Shown piece after piece: positions 35,173-45,345 of a DNA stretch of 64,000 bases. Numbering within the stretch: the first letter of the stretch is position 1; every line of letters starts with the position of its first letter. The notes under the pieces are model-generated. The model did no database searches and was not told where the DNA came from. It saw only the letters and a list, made by a program, of their open reading frames with translations. Source of the DNA: UBA3495 sp964629875. Lineage in GTDB: Bacteria > Chloroflexota > Dehalococcoidia > Lucifugimonadales > UBA3495. The stretch is taken from contig CAZVRK010000004.1 of NCBI GenBank assembly GCA_964629875.1, forward strand, positions 53,260 to 117,259, read 5' to 3'. A program made the position numbers and the translations under genes.

Positions 35173-36090
35173 ATGCTTACGAAAACAACAACTATATCAC
35201 CAACTCCTCCTTACAACTTCGAGCGTACAGCTGGATTCGGAGCGATTTACCCTGCAACATATACTCAAGGCGATAAGGGAACACCAACATACGAACGATT
35301 ATTGAATATCAACAGCAATATCATATTCGCATCGGTAAGATCCATAGGAAGTACTAGCAAGCCTAAACTATCTCTAGAATTGACTGGAACTGAACTGAAC
35401 GCCACAGAAATCACAGGATCAGTGGCTCAGATTGAGTGGGTACTGGGCTGCGACCAGGATCTATCTAAATTTTATAGCATGATATCAGAGGACCATTTCT
35501 TCAACGGAATTGTTACGGCCCAGCACGGACTTCACGTACCAATGAAAGGATCAATTTTCGAATCCTTTGTGCTAGCTATCCTGGGTCAACAGATATCGAA
35601 TAATATAGCGAATTCTATAAGAAAAACATTCATCGAAACATACGGATCAAAGCGAGTGATTAAAGGAACTCCATTTTTCTGCTTTCCAACACCAGAAACT
35701 GTAACAGCCCTAAATATAGAGACCTTGATGAAATTAAAACTTAGTCGCCGCAAGGCTGAATATATAAGTGGAATAGCAAAATTAGCGCTTGATAATGCTT
35801 CAGCACTGCATCCAGAACCCAATCTTAGCGACGAAGAAGTAATAAAACATTACATGGGAATCCGTGGAGTTGGTGAATGGACTGCTCACTGGGCATTAGC
35901 TAATGGAAAAGGATCATTGGACTCATTCCCCAGTGGAGACCTCGCCCTTCGTAAAATCATATCAAAGCATTATTTTGAAGATACCCTACAAACAGAAGAA
36001 GTCGTAAAGGACTTTGCTAAGAAATGGTCCCCCTGGCGTACATACGCAACTACATATCTTTTCGGCGCACTAAGACAATCCCTAGTTTAG
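35173..36090 (+). CDS. alkA: DNA-3-methyladenine glycosylase II (AlkA-like, HhH-GPD)
   Basis: Excises alkylated bases from DNA. The hairpin-helix-hairpin is MGIRGVGEWTAHWALAN, and the catalytic aspartate is D256 in FPSGDLALRK. The upstream stretch SIFESFVLAILGQQISNNIA is the start of the HhH-GPD core. Residues 1-110 correspond to the AlkA N-terminal domain. The ATG at 35173 sits just after the thpR stop; the frame is open further upstream within thpR, but that extension has no support. 305 residues. Confidence 0.88.
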   Translation: MLTKTTTISPTPPYNFERTAGFGAIYPATYTQGDKGTPTYERLLNINSNIIFASVRSIGSTSKPKLSLELTGTELNATEITGSVAQIEWVLGCDQDLSKFYSMISEDHFFNGIVTAQHGLHVPMKGSIFESFVLAILGQQISNNIANSIRKTFIETYGSKRVIKGTPFFCFPTPETVTALNIETLMKLKLSRRKAEYISGIAKLALDNASALHPEPNLSDEEVIKHYMGIRGVGEWTAHWALANGKGSLDSFPSGDLALRKIISKHYFEDTLQTEEVVKDFAKKWSPWRTYATTYLFGALRQSLV

Positions 36091-36115
36091 CTAACTCGCA
36101 TATCTCATTTTTATG

Positions 36116-37447
36116 CTACTTAAACATGTTCATCAAGGCCCTAGGATTCTTGGTTTTTGCAAAGCGACGCATTATTTTCTGCGTTTGTTTAAATTGATTC
36201 AATAGCAAGTTTATGTCTTGAGCTGTTGTACCACTTCCCGTCGCAATTCTTCTACGGCGACTACCATTAATCAACTCGGGATGATGCCTCTCTTCAGACG
36301 TCATAGACTGTATTATCGCCTCAATTTTTTTCATCTGAGAGTCATCAAAATTACCTGGCATTTGCTTACCCATTTGTCCCATCCCAGGGAGCATGTCCAT
36401 AATCTGAGATAATGATCCCATTTTCTTCACGTTCTGAATCTGTTGCAGGAAATCATCCAGATCAAAAGTTGCTTGCCGCAACTTTTTCTCCATCACTTTT
36501 ACTTCATCTTCATCGACTGTCTGTTGAGCTTTTTCTATCAGGCTCAGCACATCACCCATACCAAGAATCCGCGAAGCGATCCTATCCGGATGAAAAACTT
36601 CTAATCCGTCCGGACGTTCACTAACACCTACAAATTTTATTGGCACACCGGTTACTTGAGTCGCCGACAACGCTGCACCACCGCGGGCGTCGCCATCCAA
36701 TTTTGTCATGATTAATCCGGATAGTTGGACTCGATCATGAAACTCTTTAGCTGCGTTTACTGCTTCTTGACCAGTCATTGCGTCCAATACAAATAGAGTC
36801 TGGTGAGGGTTTATAGCTTCTCTGATATCGGTCAGCTCCTGCATAAGTTCATCATCTATTTGTATACGCCCCCCTGTATCCACAATCACCCAAGTATTGC
36901 CATTTTGCGCAGCTTGTTTCACTCCAGAAAGGGCGACTTTCAACGGAGTAGAAGTTGTTGGATCTTCTGAATAAACCGGCACATCCAGTTGCCGTCCTAG
37001 CGAATGTAATTGCTCGATAGCAGCAGGACGCTTCAGATCCGCAGCGACAAGTAAGCAGCTATGACCTTGTTTACGCATGTGCAGTGCAAGCTTAGCCGCA
37101 GTAGTCGTTTTACCCGCTCCCTGTAAACCAACTAGCATCAATACCGAAGGCAACTGACTCGATGGAGTCAAATTGTGATCTCCACTAGTTAATATCCCAG
37201 TGAGTTCCTCATGCACTATTTTTATTACTTGCTGTCCGGGAGTCAAACTAGTTAAGACATCAGAATGCAAAGCTTTTTCTTTTATCGCCACCACAAAATC
37301 TCTTGCGACCCGAAAGTTAACATCTGCTTCTAGTAATGAACGCCTTACCTGGCTAAGGGCTTCATCTATATCCTTCTCAGTAACCCTGCCTCTACTGGAT
37401 AGAGAATTGAATATCCCTGTAAGCTTTTCGCTAAGAGTGTCAAACAT
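36116..37447 (-). CDS. ffh: Signal recognition particle GTPase
   Basis: Ffh binds 4.5S RNA and signal peptides and delivers ribosomes to FtsY. The NG domain has the P-loop VGLQGAGKTTTAAKLALH, the second G motif and MTKLDGDARGGAALS. The M domain after residue 320 is methionine-rich (QIMDMLPGMGQMGKQMPG) and holds GSRRRRIATGSGT, the RNA-binding motif. The G3 motif reads VDTGGR instead of the usual DTAGR. 443 residues. Convergent with alkA and divergent from the SbcC-like gene. Confidence 0.95.
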   Translation of the reverse strand: MFDTLSEKLTGIFNSLSSRGRVTEKDIDEALSQVRRSLLEADVNFRVARDFVVAIKEKALHSDVLTSLTPGQQVIKIVHEELTGILTSGDHNLTPSSQLPSVLMLVGLQGAGKTTTAAKLALHMRKQGHSCLLVAADLKRPAAIEQLHSLGRQLDVPVYSEDPTTSTPLKVALSGVKQAAQNGNTWVIVDTGGRIQIDDELMQELTDIREAINPHQTLFVLDAMTGQEAVNAAKEFHDRVQLSGLIMTKLDGDARGGAALSATQVTGVPIKFVGVSERPDGLEVFHPDRIASRILGMGDVLSLIEKAQQTVDEDEVKVMEKKLRQATFDLDDFLQQIQNVKKMGSLSQIMDMLPGMGQMGKQMPGNFDDSQMKKIEAIIQSMTSEERHHPELINGSRRRRIATGSGTTAQDINLLLNQFKQTQKIMRRFAKTKNPRALMNMFK

Positions 37448-37627
37448 TTCATCCCCATTGTTATAGTCGAACTAAATACAACCTGTTACCACATGCACGA
37501 AATCAGATGGTCTTGTCATTTATCCTAAACCTGTATATTTCATATATGATAATAGCATCTTGCGATTATCATTGCTCTTATTTGATAATGTTGTTATGTT
37601 AACAAATCTCAAGGACTATTCATCCAA

Positions 37628-40213
37628 TTGATACCAAAACGCTTAAATGTAAGAAATTTCTTATGCTACCGTGAGGACGTACCTACACTAGACTTCGACG
37701 GCATACACGTGGCGTGTCTTTGTGGTGAGAATGGGCACGGTAAATCAGCTCTACTTGATTCCATCACGTGGTGTCTTTGGGGAACAGCACGAGGTAAAAC
37801 ACAAGATGAACTTATCTCATACGGTTCGGATGAATGTAGAGTAGAATTCGAATTTTTATCCCGAGATCTGCAGTACCGAGTTATTCGCAGTCATACTAGG
37901 AGTCGCGGCAGATCTCGCAGTGGTGCTTCTGACCTACAGCTGCAGATACTAGATGCGGATCATGCCTTAACGATCTCCGCTAATACTATCCGAGAAACCC
38001 AAACCAAGATTAACCAGATCGTAGGCATGGAGTACGACACATTTATAAACTCGGCTTTTTTAATGCAAGGCAGATCTGACGAGTTTACAAGTAAAACTCC
38101 TGGAGAACGTAAGAACTTATTAGCTGATATCCTAGGCTTGCAAATTTACGAGGAGCTTCAAAAACGAGCCCGTGACAAGATACGCGAGTCTGAATCGGAA
38201 ATATCATATTCCCAAGGAATGATAGAAACCCTTCAACAACAATTAAATGACATAGGCGATCCTACAAAGGATTTGGCCCATGTTACCGTAGAACTATCAC
38301 AATTAGAAAAGGCCTCATCAGAGAAAACAAACCAATTAGACAATCTACGGCAACAGGTCAACGATTTATTGGGATTGCAAAAACAACAAATAGAACTTGA
38401 GGGAGATATCTCACGATACACCGAGGAACTCGAACGTATAACTTCACAAATAACAACGATTTCATCACGCGTCCAAGACTGGAAAAATACCATTGCGACA
38501 TCCCATGAAATTGAATCAGCCTTGAATCGATTGAAAGAATACAAATCGCAAATAGAACAATTAGACAAAACCAAACAGATTCACGATGCAATAACGCACC
38601 AGAGAGACCTAATTTACCAAAATATACAACATCAAGAACAGACTTTATCTACACAAATCAGTCAGGTACGTTCTAAGATTGAAAACAATCTGAAACCTCT
38701 TGCCAAATCACACCCCGACTTATTGCAGAGAAAGTCTGACATACTCTCATTGTCATCAGAACTTGAAAAAAGCCAGACCAAACTCAATGAAACCAAACAA
38801 TTATACGAGAACCTGCTTTTACATACCGCAGATTTGAACAGTGAGGCCGAGAGACAGAAATCCGAAGGTGAAGATATTAGGCAAAAACTATTGTTGATAG
38901 GAGCATCCAGCACTAGTGAAACCTTATGTCCGCTTTGTCAGACTAGCATTGGCGAAGAGGGTCACAGAAGTATCAGAGAGTCGTACGACAAAGACATAAC
39001 AGATCGCAGGCAGGCTTACAGAGAAATATTAGAATCCATAAAGGTGGCCGACGCCAAAAAAAGTTCTCTCAGCAACGAGATATTAAATTCTGAAGAAACT
39101 ATTCGAGAAGAACAAAGTGCTATCCAGACGAACCACGCTGAAATTGAACTACGGATAACCGAATCCATCAAAGCACAAGAAGAACTCAATACCAATGAAT
39201 TAGAACTGTCAAAAATGGAACAATCTTTGGCTCTCAAGACTTTTGCTCAACAGGAAGAAACACAGATATCAGATTTGAACACCGAACTAGAGAACCTAAT
39301 GTATGACCACAGTGCGAGAGAGATACTAGTCAAACATATACAGGAACTCCAATACTCAGAGTCTGCATCAGCCAGGTTAGAACAGGCAAAGAATCAAATC
39401 ACGGAAGACGAGCAGCTTCTAACAAATCTAGAAGAAAGCTTGGAATCTCGCCAACGCGACATAACAAATCGCAGAGAAAGACTTTTGGAAGGAACTATAG
39501 CTTTAGAAGGATTACCCGAGCAACAATCACAATTAAATAAACTTACCCTAGAAATGAATGATCTCGAAACAACTCATCAAGCTACAGCAACAAAGAAAGC
39601 CCTATTAGAGAATAAATTATCAGACAAAATGCGACTCTCTGAGCAGCTTGAGGCAACCACGGCAAAACTATCAACATATGAAGGATCGCAAGGCATATTC
39701 AGAGAATTATCCACAATTTTTGGGCGCGAAGGAATACAAGCCATGCTTATAGAAACGGTGGTACCGCGGCTTGAAGAAGAAACCAATTCGTTACTCGGTC
39801 GCATGACAGATAATCGAATGCACGTTAAATTAGAAACTCAAAAAGAAAGAAGGTCTGGAAACGGAGAGCCAATAGAAACTCTCGAAATCAACGTGAGTGA
39901 CGAGCTAGGATCACGTAGCTATGAGATGTATAGCGGCGGCGAGGCGTTCAGAATAAATCTTGCAATAAGAATTGCTTTGTCCAAGGTTTTAGCACAACGA
40001 ACGGGAGCGCCCCTACCCACACTATTCATAGATGAGGGTTTCGGGACACAAGATGCCGCCAGTAGAGAACGTGTTCTAGACGCGATTAGTTCTATTCAAG
40101 ACGACTTTGATAAAATCATAGTCATAACACATCTCGAAGATCTTAAAGATATGTTTCCTGTTAGGATAGAAGTCCAAAAATCTGCTACAGGATCAACTTT
40201 CTGGCTAAGCTAA
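37628..40213 (+). CDS. SbcC/Rad50-like SMC-type ATPase
   Basis: ABC-type ATPase of the Rad50/SbcC group, 861 residues. Walker A is GENGHGKS (33-40), the Q-loop FLMQGRSDEF, the signature YSGGEAFRINLAIRIALSK near 767 and Walker B LFIDEGFGTQD near 797. Two long coiled coils flank a zinc hook CPLC near residue 434. Such proteins normally work with an SbcD/Mre11 nuclease in DNA-end processing, but none is adjacent. The start is TTG at 37628, which keeps the family N-terminus (PKRLNVRNFLCY). The short arms make it smaller than E. coli SbcC. Confidence 0.85.
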   Translation: MIPKRLNVRNFLCYREDVPTLDFDGIHVACLCGENGHGKSALLDSITWCLWGTARGKTQDELISYGSDECRVEFEFLSRDLQYRVIRSHTRSRGRSRSGASDLQLQILDADHALTISANTIRETQTKINQIVGMEYDTFINSAFLMQGRSDEFTSKTPGERKNLLADILGLQIYEELQKRARDKIRESESEISYSQGMIETLQQQLNDIGDPTKDLAHVTVELSQLEKASSEKTNQLDNLRQQVNDLLGLQKQQIELEGDISRYTEELERITSQITTISSRVQDWKNTIATSHEIESALNRLKEYKSQIEQLDKTKQIHDAITHQRDLIYQNIQHQEQTLSTQISQVRSKIENNLKPLAKSHPDLLQRKSDILSLSSELEKSQTKLNETKQLYENLLLHTADLNSEAERQKSEGEDIRQKLLLIGASSTSETLCPLCQTSIGEEGHRSIRESYDKDITDRRQAYREILESIKVADAKKSSLSNEILNSEETIREEQSAIQTNHAEIELRITESIKAQEELNTNELELSKMEQSLALKTFAQQEETQISDLNTELENLMYDHSAREILVKHIQELQYSESASARLEQAKNQITEDEQLLTNLEESLESRQRDITNRRERLLEGTIALEGLPEQQSQLNKLTLEMNDLETTHQATATKKALLENKLSDKMRLSEQLEATTAKLSTYEGSQGIFRELSTIFGREGIQAMLIETVVPRLEEETNSLLGRMTDNRMHVKLETQKERRSGNGEPIETLEINVSDELGSRSYEMYSGGEAFRINLAIRIALSKVLAQRTGAPLPTLFIDEGFGTQDAASRERVLDAISSIQDDFDKIIVITHLEDLKDMFPVRIEVQKSATGSTFWLS

Positions 40214-40261
40214 CAGATCGAGGTATAATACACATCTGTTACTTAAGAACCGAGGATTATT

Positions 40262-41887
40262 TTGAAAAACCTTACCTACCAATTGGCGATTACGATATTA
40301 TTCCTAACAATACTGGCTACAGGTTGCACCTCCACCACAGACTTAACGCCAGAACTAGCTAATCAAGATAAAAAGACTATAGCGCCTGCTAACGCCATCT
40401 CCTCATCAGAAGATATTGACAAGAACCAAGACTTACCAGCTACCCATGAACCCACGGCGACAAGTATTTCCAATAAACCGGCAACCGCGACACCAATTAG
40501 TAATGAACATGAAAAATCTAATACTGAATCCAAAGCCGTACAAGAGCCAGACACAGCAAGCGATTCAATCGACGATAGCCTACAAACCTCCGATGATTCG
40601 AAGGACAATCAAACTCCCAAGCGTAGCACCTATGTCACAGCTTCAAGCGCAGTATCTCCTCCGGCGTTTTTTAGAAAAACCGGTTACGATAGCTTCCCTA
40701 AGAAGATACAAGAAGAGTTTTCCAATGCATTAGAATCTGAGTTCGGGGCGGCCTCTTACAAAATGGGGATATCAGCTGCCGTCTATAAAGATGGCACATT
40801 GTGGTCTGAATCTCTGGGATTAGCCTCTGAAGATACTCCCATGACACCAGATACACCTCTTGGTGTTATGAGTACATCCAAAACATTTTTATCAGCATTG
40901 ATACTGAAACAAGTTAACCAAGGTTTATATACGCTGGACTCTCAAGTCTCAGACCTGCTCTCTCAAAACAAAGGATATCAATCTGTAAACCCAGAATTTA
41001 TGCCTGATGTTACGGTCAGAGATCTACTCAGAATGAGATCTGGCATCGGCACTGAAACTGAGAACAAGAAAGCAAAGGCAATGGTATTACTTGCTCCAAC
41101 TTGGGAACCAGCTAACATGCTTAAGCTGATTGACAAAAAACCCGTCCCTAGTGGTAGTTTTCAATATACTAGCGGGAGTTCAGTACTACTCGGACTGATA
41201 GCAGAAGAATCCGGAGGTTTACCATTACATGAACTATACCAAGAGCACTTATTTGCACCACTTGATATACAAGCAGGACTGAGACCGGTAATAAGCATAC
41301 CTCCTACAATGGCTAAACCATATGCCAACAAGAGCCGCTATGGAGCAAATCCCATGTTTGGTGACTCCCTTGATTCCCTTGGCTTTGGGGACCTCACAAC
41401 AATAAAAATGTACGGAAACACAGACTTCAGGAGCGCAGACGGGCGTCTACAATGGTCCACTTCAGGAATAGTAACAACAGCCGAAAATATGGCTTATTGG
41501 GGCTACAGCCTTTTGAGTCCCAACGGATCTGACATACTATCCGAGATCAGAGACGAGCTAAAAACTTCGATAGTTGACGAAACAATTGAACTAGCAGCAG
41601 GGCCACAAAAATACGGCTATCACATAGCAACTAGAACTCACTTATTGGAAAATGGCGAGACGATGTTAACCTTTGGACACCCAGGAGGTGGCGGCGGCTA
41701 TTCCTCCGTTCTATTTTACGCACCATCAATCGATTTATCCGTATCTCTACTGGCTAATTCAGAAATAACGTTCGATAATATCGGCACATGCGGCAAAAGA
41801 GGCGAACATTGGATCAACCCACTAGACTGTATCGCCAGAGGTTTCTTCGGAACTATTATGGCCCACGATGGTGGCGCTAATCCTTAG
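40262..41887 (+). CDS. Serine-hydrolase (beta-lactamase family) lipoprotein
   Basis: A lipobox ends the signal peptide: LTILATGC, with the lipid-bearing cysteine at residue 22. Residues 25-120 are a disordered Thr/Ser/Asp-rich linker. The beta-lactamase/class C penicillin-binding-type domain follows, with the nucleophile in MSTSKTF (SxxK, about residue 203), YTSGSS in place of the usual YxN, and GHPGGGGGYSS near the C-terminus. It is anchored outside the cytoplasmic membrane; the role may be in peptide or ester hydrolysis. No antibiotic resistance is implied. 541 residues; TTG start. Confidence 0.85.
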   Translation: MKNLTYQLAITILFLTILATGCTSTTDLTPELANQDKKTIAPANAISSSEDIDKNQDLPATHEPTATSISNKPATATPISNEHEKSNTESKAVQEPDTASDSIDDSLQTSDDSKDNQTPKRSTYVTASSAVSPPAFFRKTGYDSFPKKIQEEFSNALESEFGAASYKMGISAAVYKDGTLWSESLGLASEDTPMTPDTPLGVMSTSKTFLSALILKQVNQGLYTLDSQVSDLLSQNKGYQSVNPEFMPDVTVRDLLRMRSGIGTETENKKAKAMVLLAPTWEPANMLKLIDKKPVPSGSFQYTSGSSVLLGLIAEESGGLPLHELYQEHLFAPLDIQAGLRPVISIPPTMAKPYANKSRYGANPMFGDSLDSLGFGDLTTIKMYGNTDFRSADGRLQWSTSGIVTTAENMAYWGYSLLSPNGSDILSEIRDELKTSIVDETIELAAGPQKYGYHIATRTHLLENGETMLTFGHPGGGGGYSSVLFYAPSIDLSVSLLANSEITFDNIGTCGKRGEHWINPLDCIARGFFGTIMAHDGGANP

Positions 41888-42060
41888 TGATAGACAGTAG
41901 GATAATATCTTCTATTCTTCAGCCTGCTTCATTGTTTTAAGTTATAAATAATCGAATCCAGACATTTCACCCCGTTAATAAAAAGAACCAATACCCTGCG
42001 AATAGCACAATCAGAGTGGGCGAATTATAGGATTCTTACAAAAACGTGGGCAAGTAACTA

Positions 42061-42094
42061 AAAGCCCTTGTCGTATCACATCGACAAGGGCTTT
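42061..42094. terminator. Strong terminator between convergent genes
   Basis: AAAGCCCTTGTCG (42061-42073) and CGACAAGGGCTTT (42082-42094) form a perfect 13-bp stem with an 8-base loop. On the minus strand it is followed by TAGTTAC after the TTT; on the plus strand by CAAAT. It most likely ends the minus-strand aldolase-fusion transcript and perhaps also the lipoprotein gene. The rest of 41888-42122 holds no gene. Confidence 0.8.
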
Positions 42095-42122
42095 CAAATA
42101 ACAATATGGTTACTAAGATTTA

Positions 42123-44359
42123 TTAATGGCCGTTTGAACCGTTAACATTAGGTTGGATCAAAACCCTTACTAACCCATCTGTCTCTTCCCGTTTGTTCAA
42201 CAGCTTATGACCTGATTGTTCAGCCCAGTATATAACATCGTAGATATTCAGGGCATCATGCAATATAGCTTCAACTAACGATCCTTGATCATTGCTGATT
42301 TGGCTAGTCAACGCGGCTATCACACCCGCGCAATTCTTACCGCGACCATCTACTACTGCCCAACCACTACCGTTACCATTCTGCGATTGGCTCTGTGAAC
42401 CATTATTTCCGTTTCGGTAACTCCCATTTTGATGCACGTTAATTTCACCGCTCTTCCGCAATCCAAGTTCGTGTTTAAAATGAGCTACAGCCTCTCGTGC
42501 TACGGCCATATCTCGTTCACCGCTGCGGCAAACTGCTCCCCTTACACCAACTATATCGGGATTTATCCTCGCCAACTCATCTAGGTCACTGAGTTTAAGA
42601 TGTCCGGATAATGCGGTGCTTAACCCATAACTTTTCCCTTCCATTACTATATCCCGAAGTTCATTCTCGGGGATAAAGTCAAACAAATTGCGTCCATCTT
42701 TGGTCAAAGTATCGATCAAAAACCCATCACAACCGGATTCACGCGCAAGCTTTACCATAAGCCTAGGCTCCAAACCGCCAAATAATAAGTTATCTGCAAA
42801 TAGAGACCCTATCAGCTTAGTATCATAGCCACGGAGTGCTTCTTTGGACTGCGTTAAAATATCAAGTGCCGTCTCGTAGTCAGCTTCGCAAAATCCTACT
42901 TTTACGGAAGTCGCATTTAACATACCCGCCGCTCTAGCAGCCATGGCCACTGTACCAGCTTGATTCGGAACAACTCCCAGGGTAACGCTAACATGTTTTT
43001 CTGCCGGAATCTTCCTACGAGCTTCATCTACTAAATTGGGATGTCCAGAACCAACTAGAGCTTCTTGCAGATTCTTCACATCTATAATGTCTGCTCCGCC
43101 CATATCGGCCTCAATAGCTTCCGGCATATCCTGAACACTGACTAACAACATCATCCCAGAGAAATCCGTATCTCTAGAACTTTTTTCATTTAGCCAGACA
43201 GCATGATTCCTACTAGACCCAACTTCTGTATTTTCTACCGCAGGAATTAACGGCAGCAACTCACTCTTGAGAGTTTCTTTCTCTTCATTAGTCAGATCAA
43301 TCAGTGGAGAACGGACTCCTCCACCAGCCATACCCATTAATTCCCCCCAATATTTGCACATTGAAGCCGGCAGAACACCGCTGTATTTCTTTACTGTTCC
43401 TCCCCACCACTTGTCTGACAGAGCTTTCAAATCTTTCAAATATTTGTTGTAGAACTCGGTATCCAGATCACCTCTCGTAGCCTTATCAATGAACTGCACA
43501 TATCGATTACATTCAGGTGTATCAAAACGCCAGTCAGNNNNNNNNNNNNNNNNNNNNNNNNNNNNNNNNNNNNNNNNNNNNNNNNNNNNNNNNNNNNNNN
43601 NNNNNNNNNNNNNNNNNNNNNNNNNNNNNNNNNNNNNTTATCAATGAACTGCACATATCGATTACATTCAGGTGTATCAAAACGCCAGTCAGATGTATTA
43701 GCAAACATTACTTGTTGCTGAAAACCTAGTTCCTTAGCTTTATGAAATATCCATTCATCGGGAGTACTAATAACTGATTGTTTTCCGATTAACAGATGGG
43801 TTTCTATAGATGTTTGTTGATTAAAACTGGCTTCCTTAACGCCAACTACATTGGGAATTTGGCACAACCGTTTGAGTCCCTGAGGGCTCATTACAAATCC
43901 GAACTGAGGTGAGTTATAAAACATAATAGCCATGTCAGTATTATCAGCGAGTAGTTTCACATATTCGAAAACCTGATCTTCAGTCTTAGCTACCATATAC
44001 GGAGAAGCTACCATCAGCAGATCAATGCCCGACGTCTCAGCTCTGTGTGCTAACTCAATCATATCTTTCGTAGAAGTGTGAGTTACATGCGCTCCGGTCA
44101 GAATTTTCCCCTTTGATTCATCTGCTACTGTATCCATCACTCTGCAGCGTTCTTCAAAAGTTAAACTCCAAAACTCGCCCATAGCCCAAGTACACCCTGC
44201 GCCTACAGTACCGAGTTTATGTATGTGCCTTATATTACGGCGCATACCGTCCTCATCATAGGATTTATCTTGATTGAACGGAGTAACTAGGGTACTCCAT
44301 TGACCCTTTAAAGACTCCCACGCCCAATCTTGTGCTTCATCTTTCCGGTATCCGGCCAT
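42123..44359 (-). CDS. DapA-family aldolase / MfnB-like synthase / TusA-like fusion protein
   Basis: The coding region is cut by a false gap: 43483-43537 repeats 43638-43692 around 100 Ns. Taking out 155 bp leaves 694 codons in one frame, a 693-residue protein. Residues 1-325 are a dihydrodipicolinate-synthase-family barrel: GAGCTWAMGEFWSLTFEER, YNSP with Y148, and the Schiff-base lysine K175 in GVKEASFN. Residues about 350-580 match MfnB, which makes the furan phosphate of methanofuran: GGADIIDVKN (K377), VKVGFCE (K435), DTLTKDGRNLFDF (K502) and DIVGVRGAVCRSGERD. A Gln/Asn/Ser/Gly-rich linker (585-614) leads to a TusA-like domain with VVDGRGKNCAGV (C625) and ETDGLVRVLIQ. CAGGAGGAT lies ahead of the ATG. 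The three activities together suggest a small-molecule C-C bond pathway, but the product is unknown. Confidence 0.8.
43483..43692. other. Assembly gap with duplicated 55-bp flanks
   Basis: 43483-43537 and 43638-43692 are identical; 43538-43637 are N. As at 1387-1596, removal of one copy and the Ns restores the frame of the surrounding gene. Confidence 0.9.
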
Positions 44360-44532
44360 CTTTTCTGATCCTCCTGTAGAGCGCTGTACTTGGTTATTTT
44401 GTTACTAGGCAACCACAGATTTAGTTCTCAACATTCATAAGTTACTCGAACTAAATCTTGACCTCAATTCCTAGTTTACGCAGTGCCATCTCTTCCGTCA
44501 ACACAACATTACGAGAGCGGAAATTATCAAGT

Positions 44533-45339
44533 CTATTTCTGACAATTGGGACAATAATAACTGCTTCGATTTCTTACTCTGATCATTTCCATTGGCACAG
44601 AACAATTCACACACGGTGCTCCAAGATTTCTGACCATCGTCCAATTAGGCAAACCAAAAGAGCGATCTGAACCCAATTCAGCTCGATCATTGTCATATAT
44701 ATCTATTGAATGTTTAAGGGTAGCCACAATTGAACCATGTAAACGCTCCACCTGCACTGCATCTAAATCTGCAGACAAACATGCAGGATGGATTCCCGCC
44801 AAAAACAATGACTCATCGGCATATAAATTCCCAAGTCCCGCAATAGCAGATTGATCTAGCAAAAGAGCTTTTACAGGCACCTTCCTATTTCTAACAATCT
44901 CAATAAGCACATCGGAGGTAAACTTTGGATCAAGCGGTTCTGGGCCCATCTTTGAATCTATTTGCGTAAAACGTTCCACTAACCATAAATGACCAAACTT
45001 ACGCGGATCAATGAACCGTAGCTGCCTTCCATCATAAAAATCAAATGTATGCCTAACCAGTCCAGTATTTTCCTCACCAATTGGTTGCACCACCAATCCA
45101 CCAGTCATACCTAAATGCAGTACTAGCAAATCTCCGGAATCAAGTTGAAATATTAGGTACTTTCCTCTGCGCGCTATACCATCGATAGTTTTATCCTGTA
45201 CATCCAGAACAAAGTCTTCAACACTAGGAAATTTCACACTATTAGCCCAGGTTACTGTCGCAGAGCGAATTTTCGCTCCATCAACTCCCACCTCAACTAG
45301 GTACCGCTTAGTGTTCTCTACTTCAGGAAGCTCCGGCAT
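44533..45339 (-). CDS. mutM: Formamidopyrimidine-DNA glycosylase
   Basis: Removes 8-oxoguanine and formamidopyrimidines and nicks the site. The N-terminal PELPEVENTKRYL has the catalytic Pro2 and Glu3; LLVLHLGMTGGL holds the conserved histidine and QSAIAGLGNLYADESLF the helix-two-turn-helix. The zinc finger at the C-terminus is CVNCSVPM...CPNC. 268 residues, normal. It begins 7 bases after ileS ends. The spacer to the fusion gene (44360-44532) shows only a short frame without start support. Confidence 0.95.
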   Translation of the reverse strand: MPELPEVENTKRYLVEVGVDGAKIRSATVTWANSVKFPSVEDFVLDVQDKTIDGIARRGKYLIFQLDSGDLLVLHLGMTGGLVVQPIGEENTGLVRHTFDFYDGRQLRFIDPRKFGHLWLVERFTQIDSKMGPEPLDPKFTSDVLIEIVRNRKVPVKALLLDQSAIAGLGNLYADESLFLAGIHPACLSADLDAVQVERLHGSIVATLKHSIDIYDNDRAELGSDRSFGLPNWTMVRNLGAPCVNCSVPMEMIRVRNRSSYYCPNCQK

Positions 45340-45345
45340 ATAAGC

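Noticed and set aside
44459..44575. Short minus-strand frame between mutM and the fusion gene
   Set aside because: It begins inside mutM without a usable start or ribosome-binding site; chance frame.
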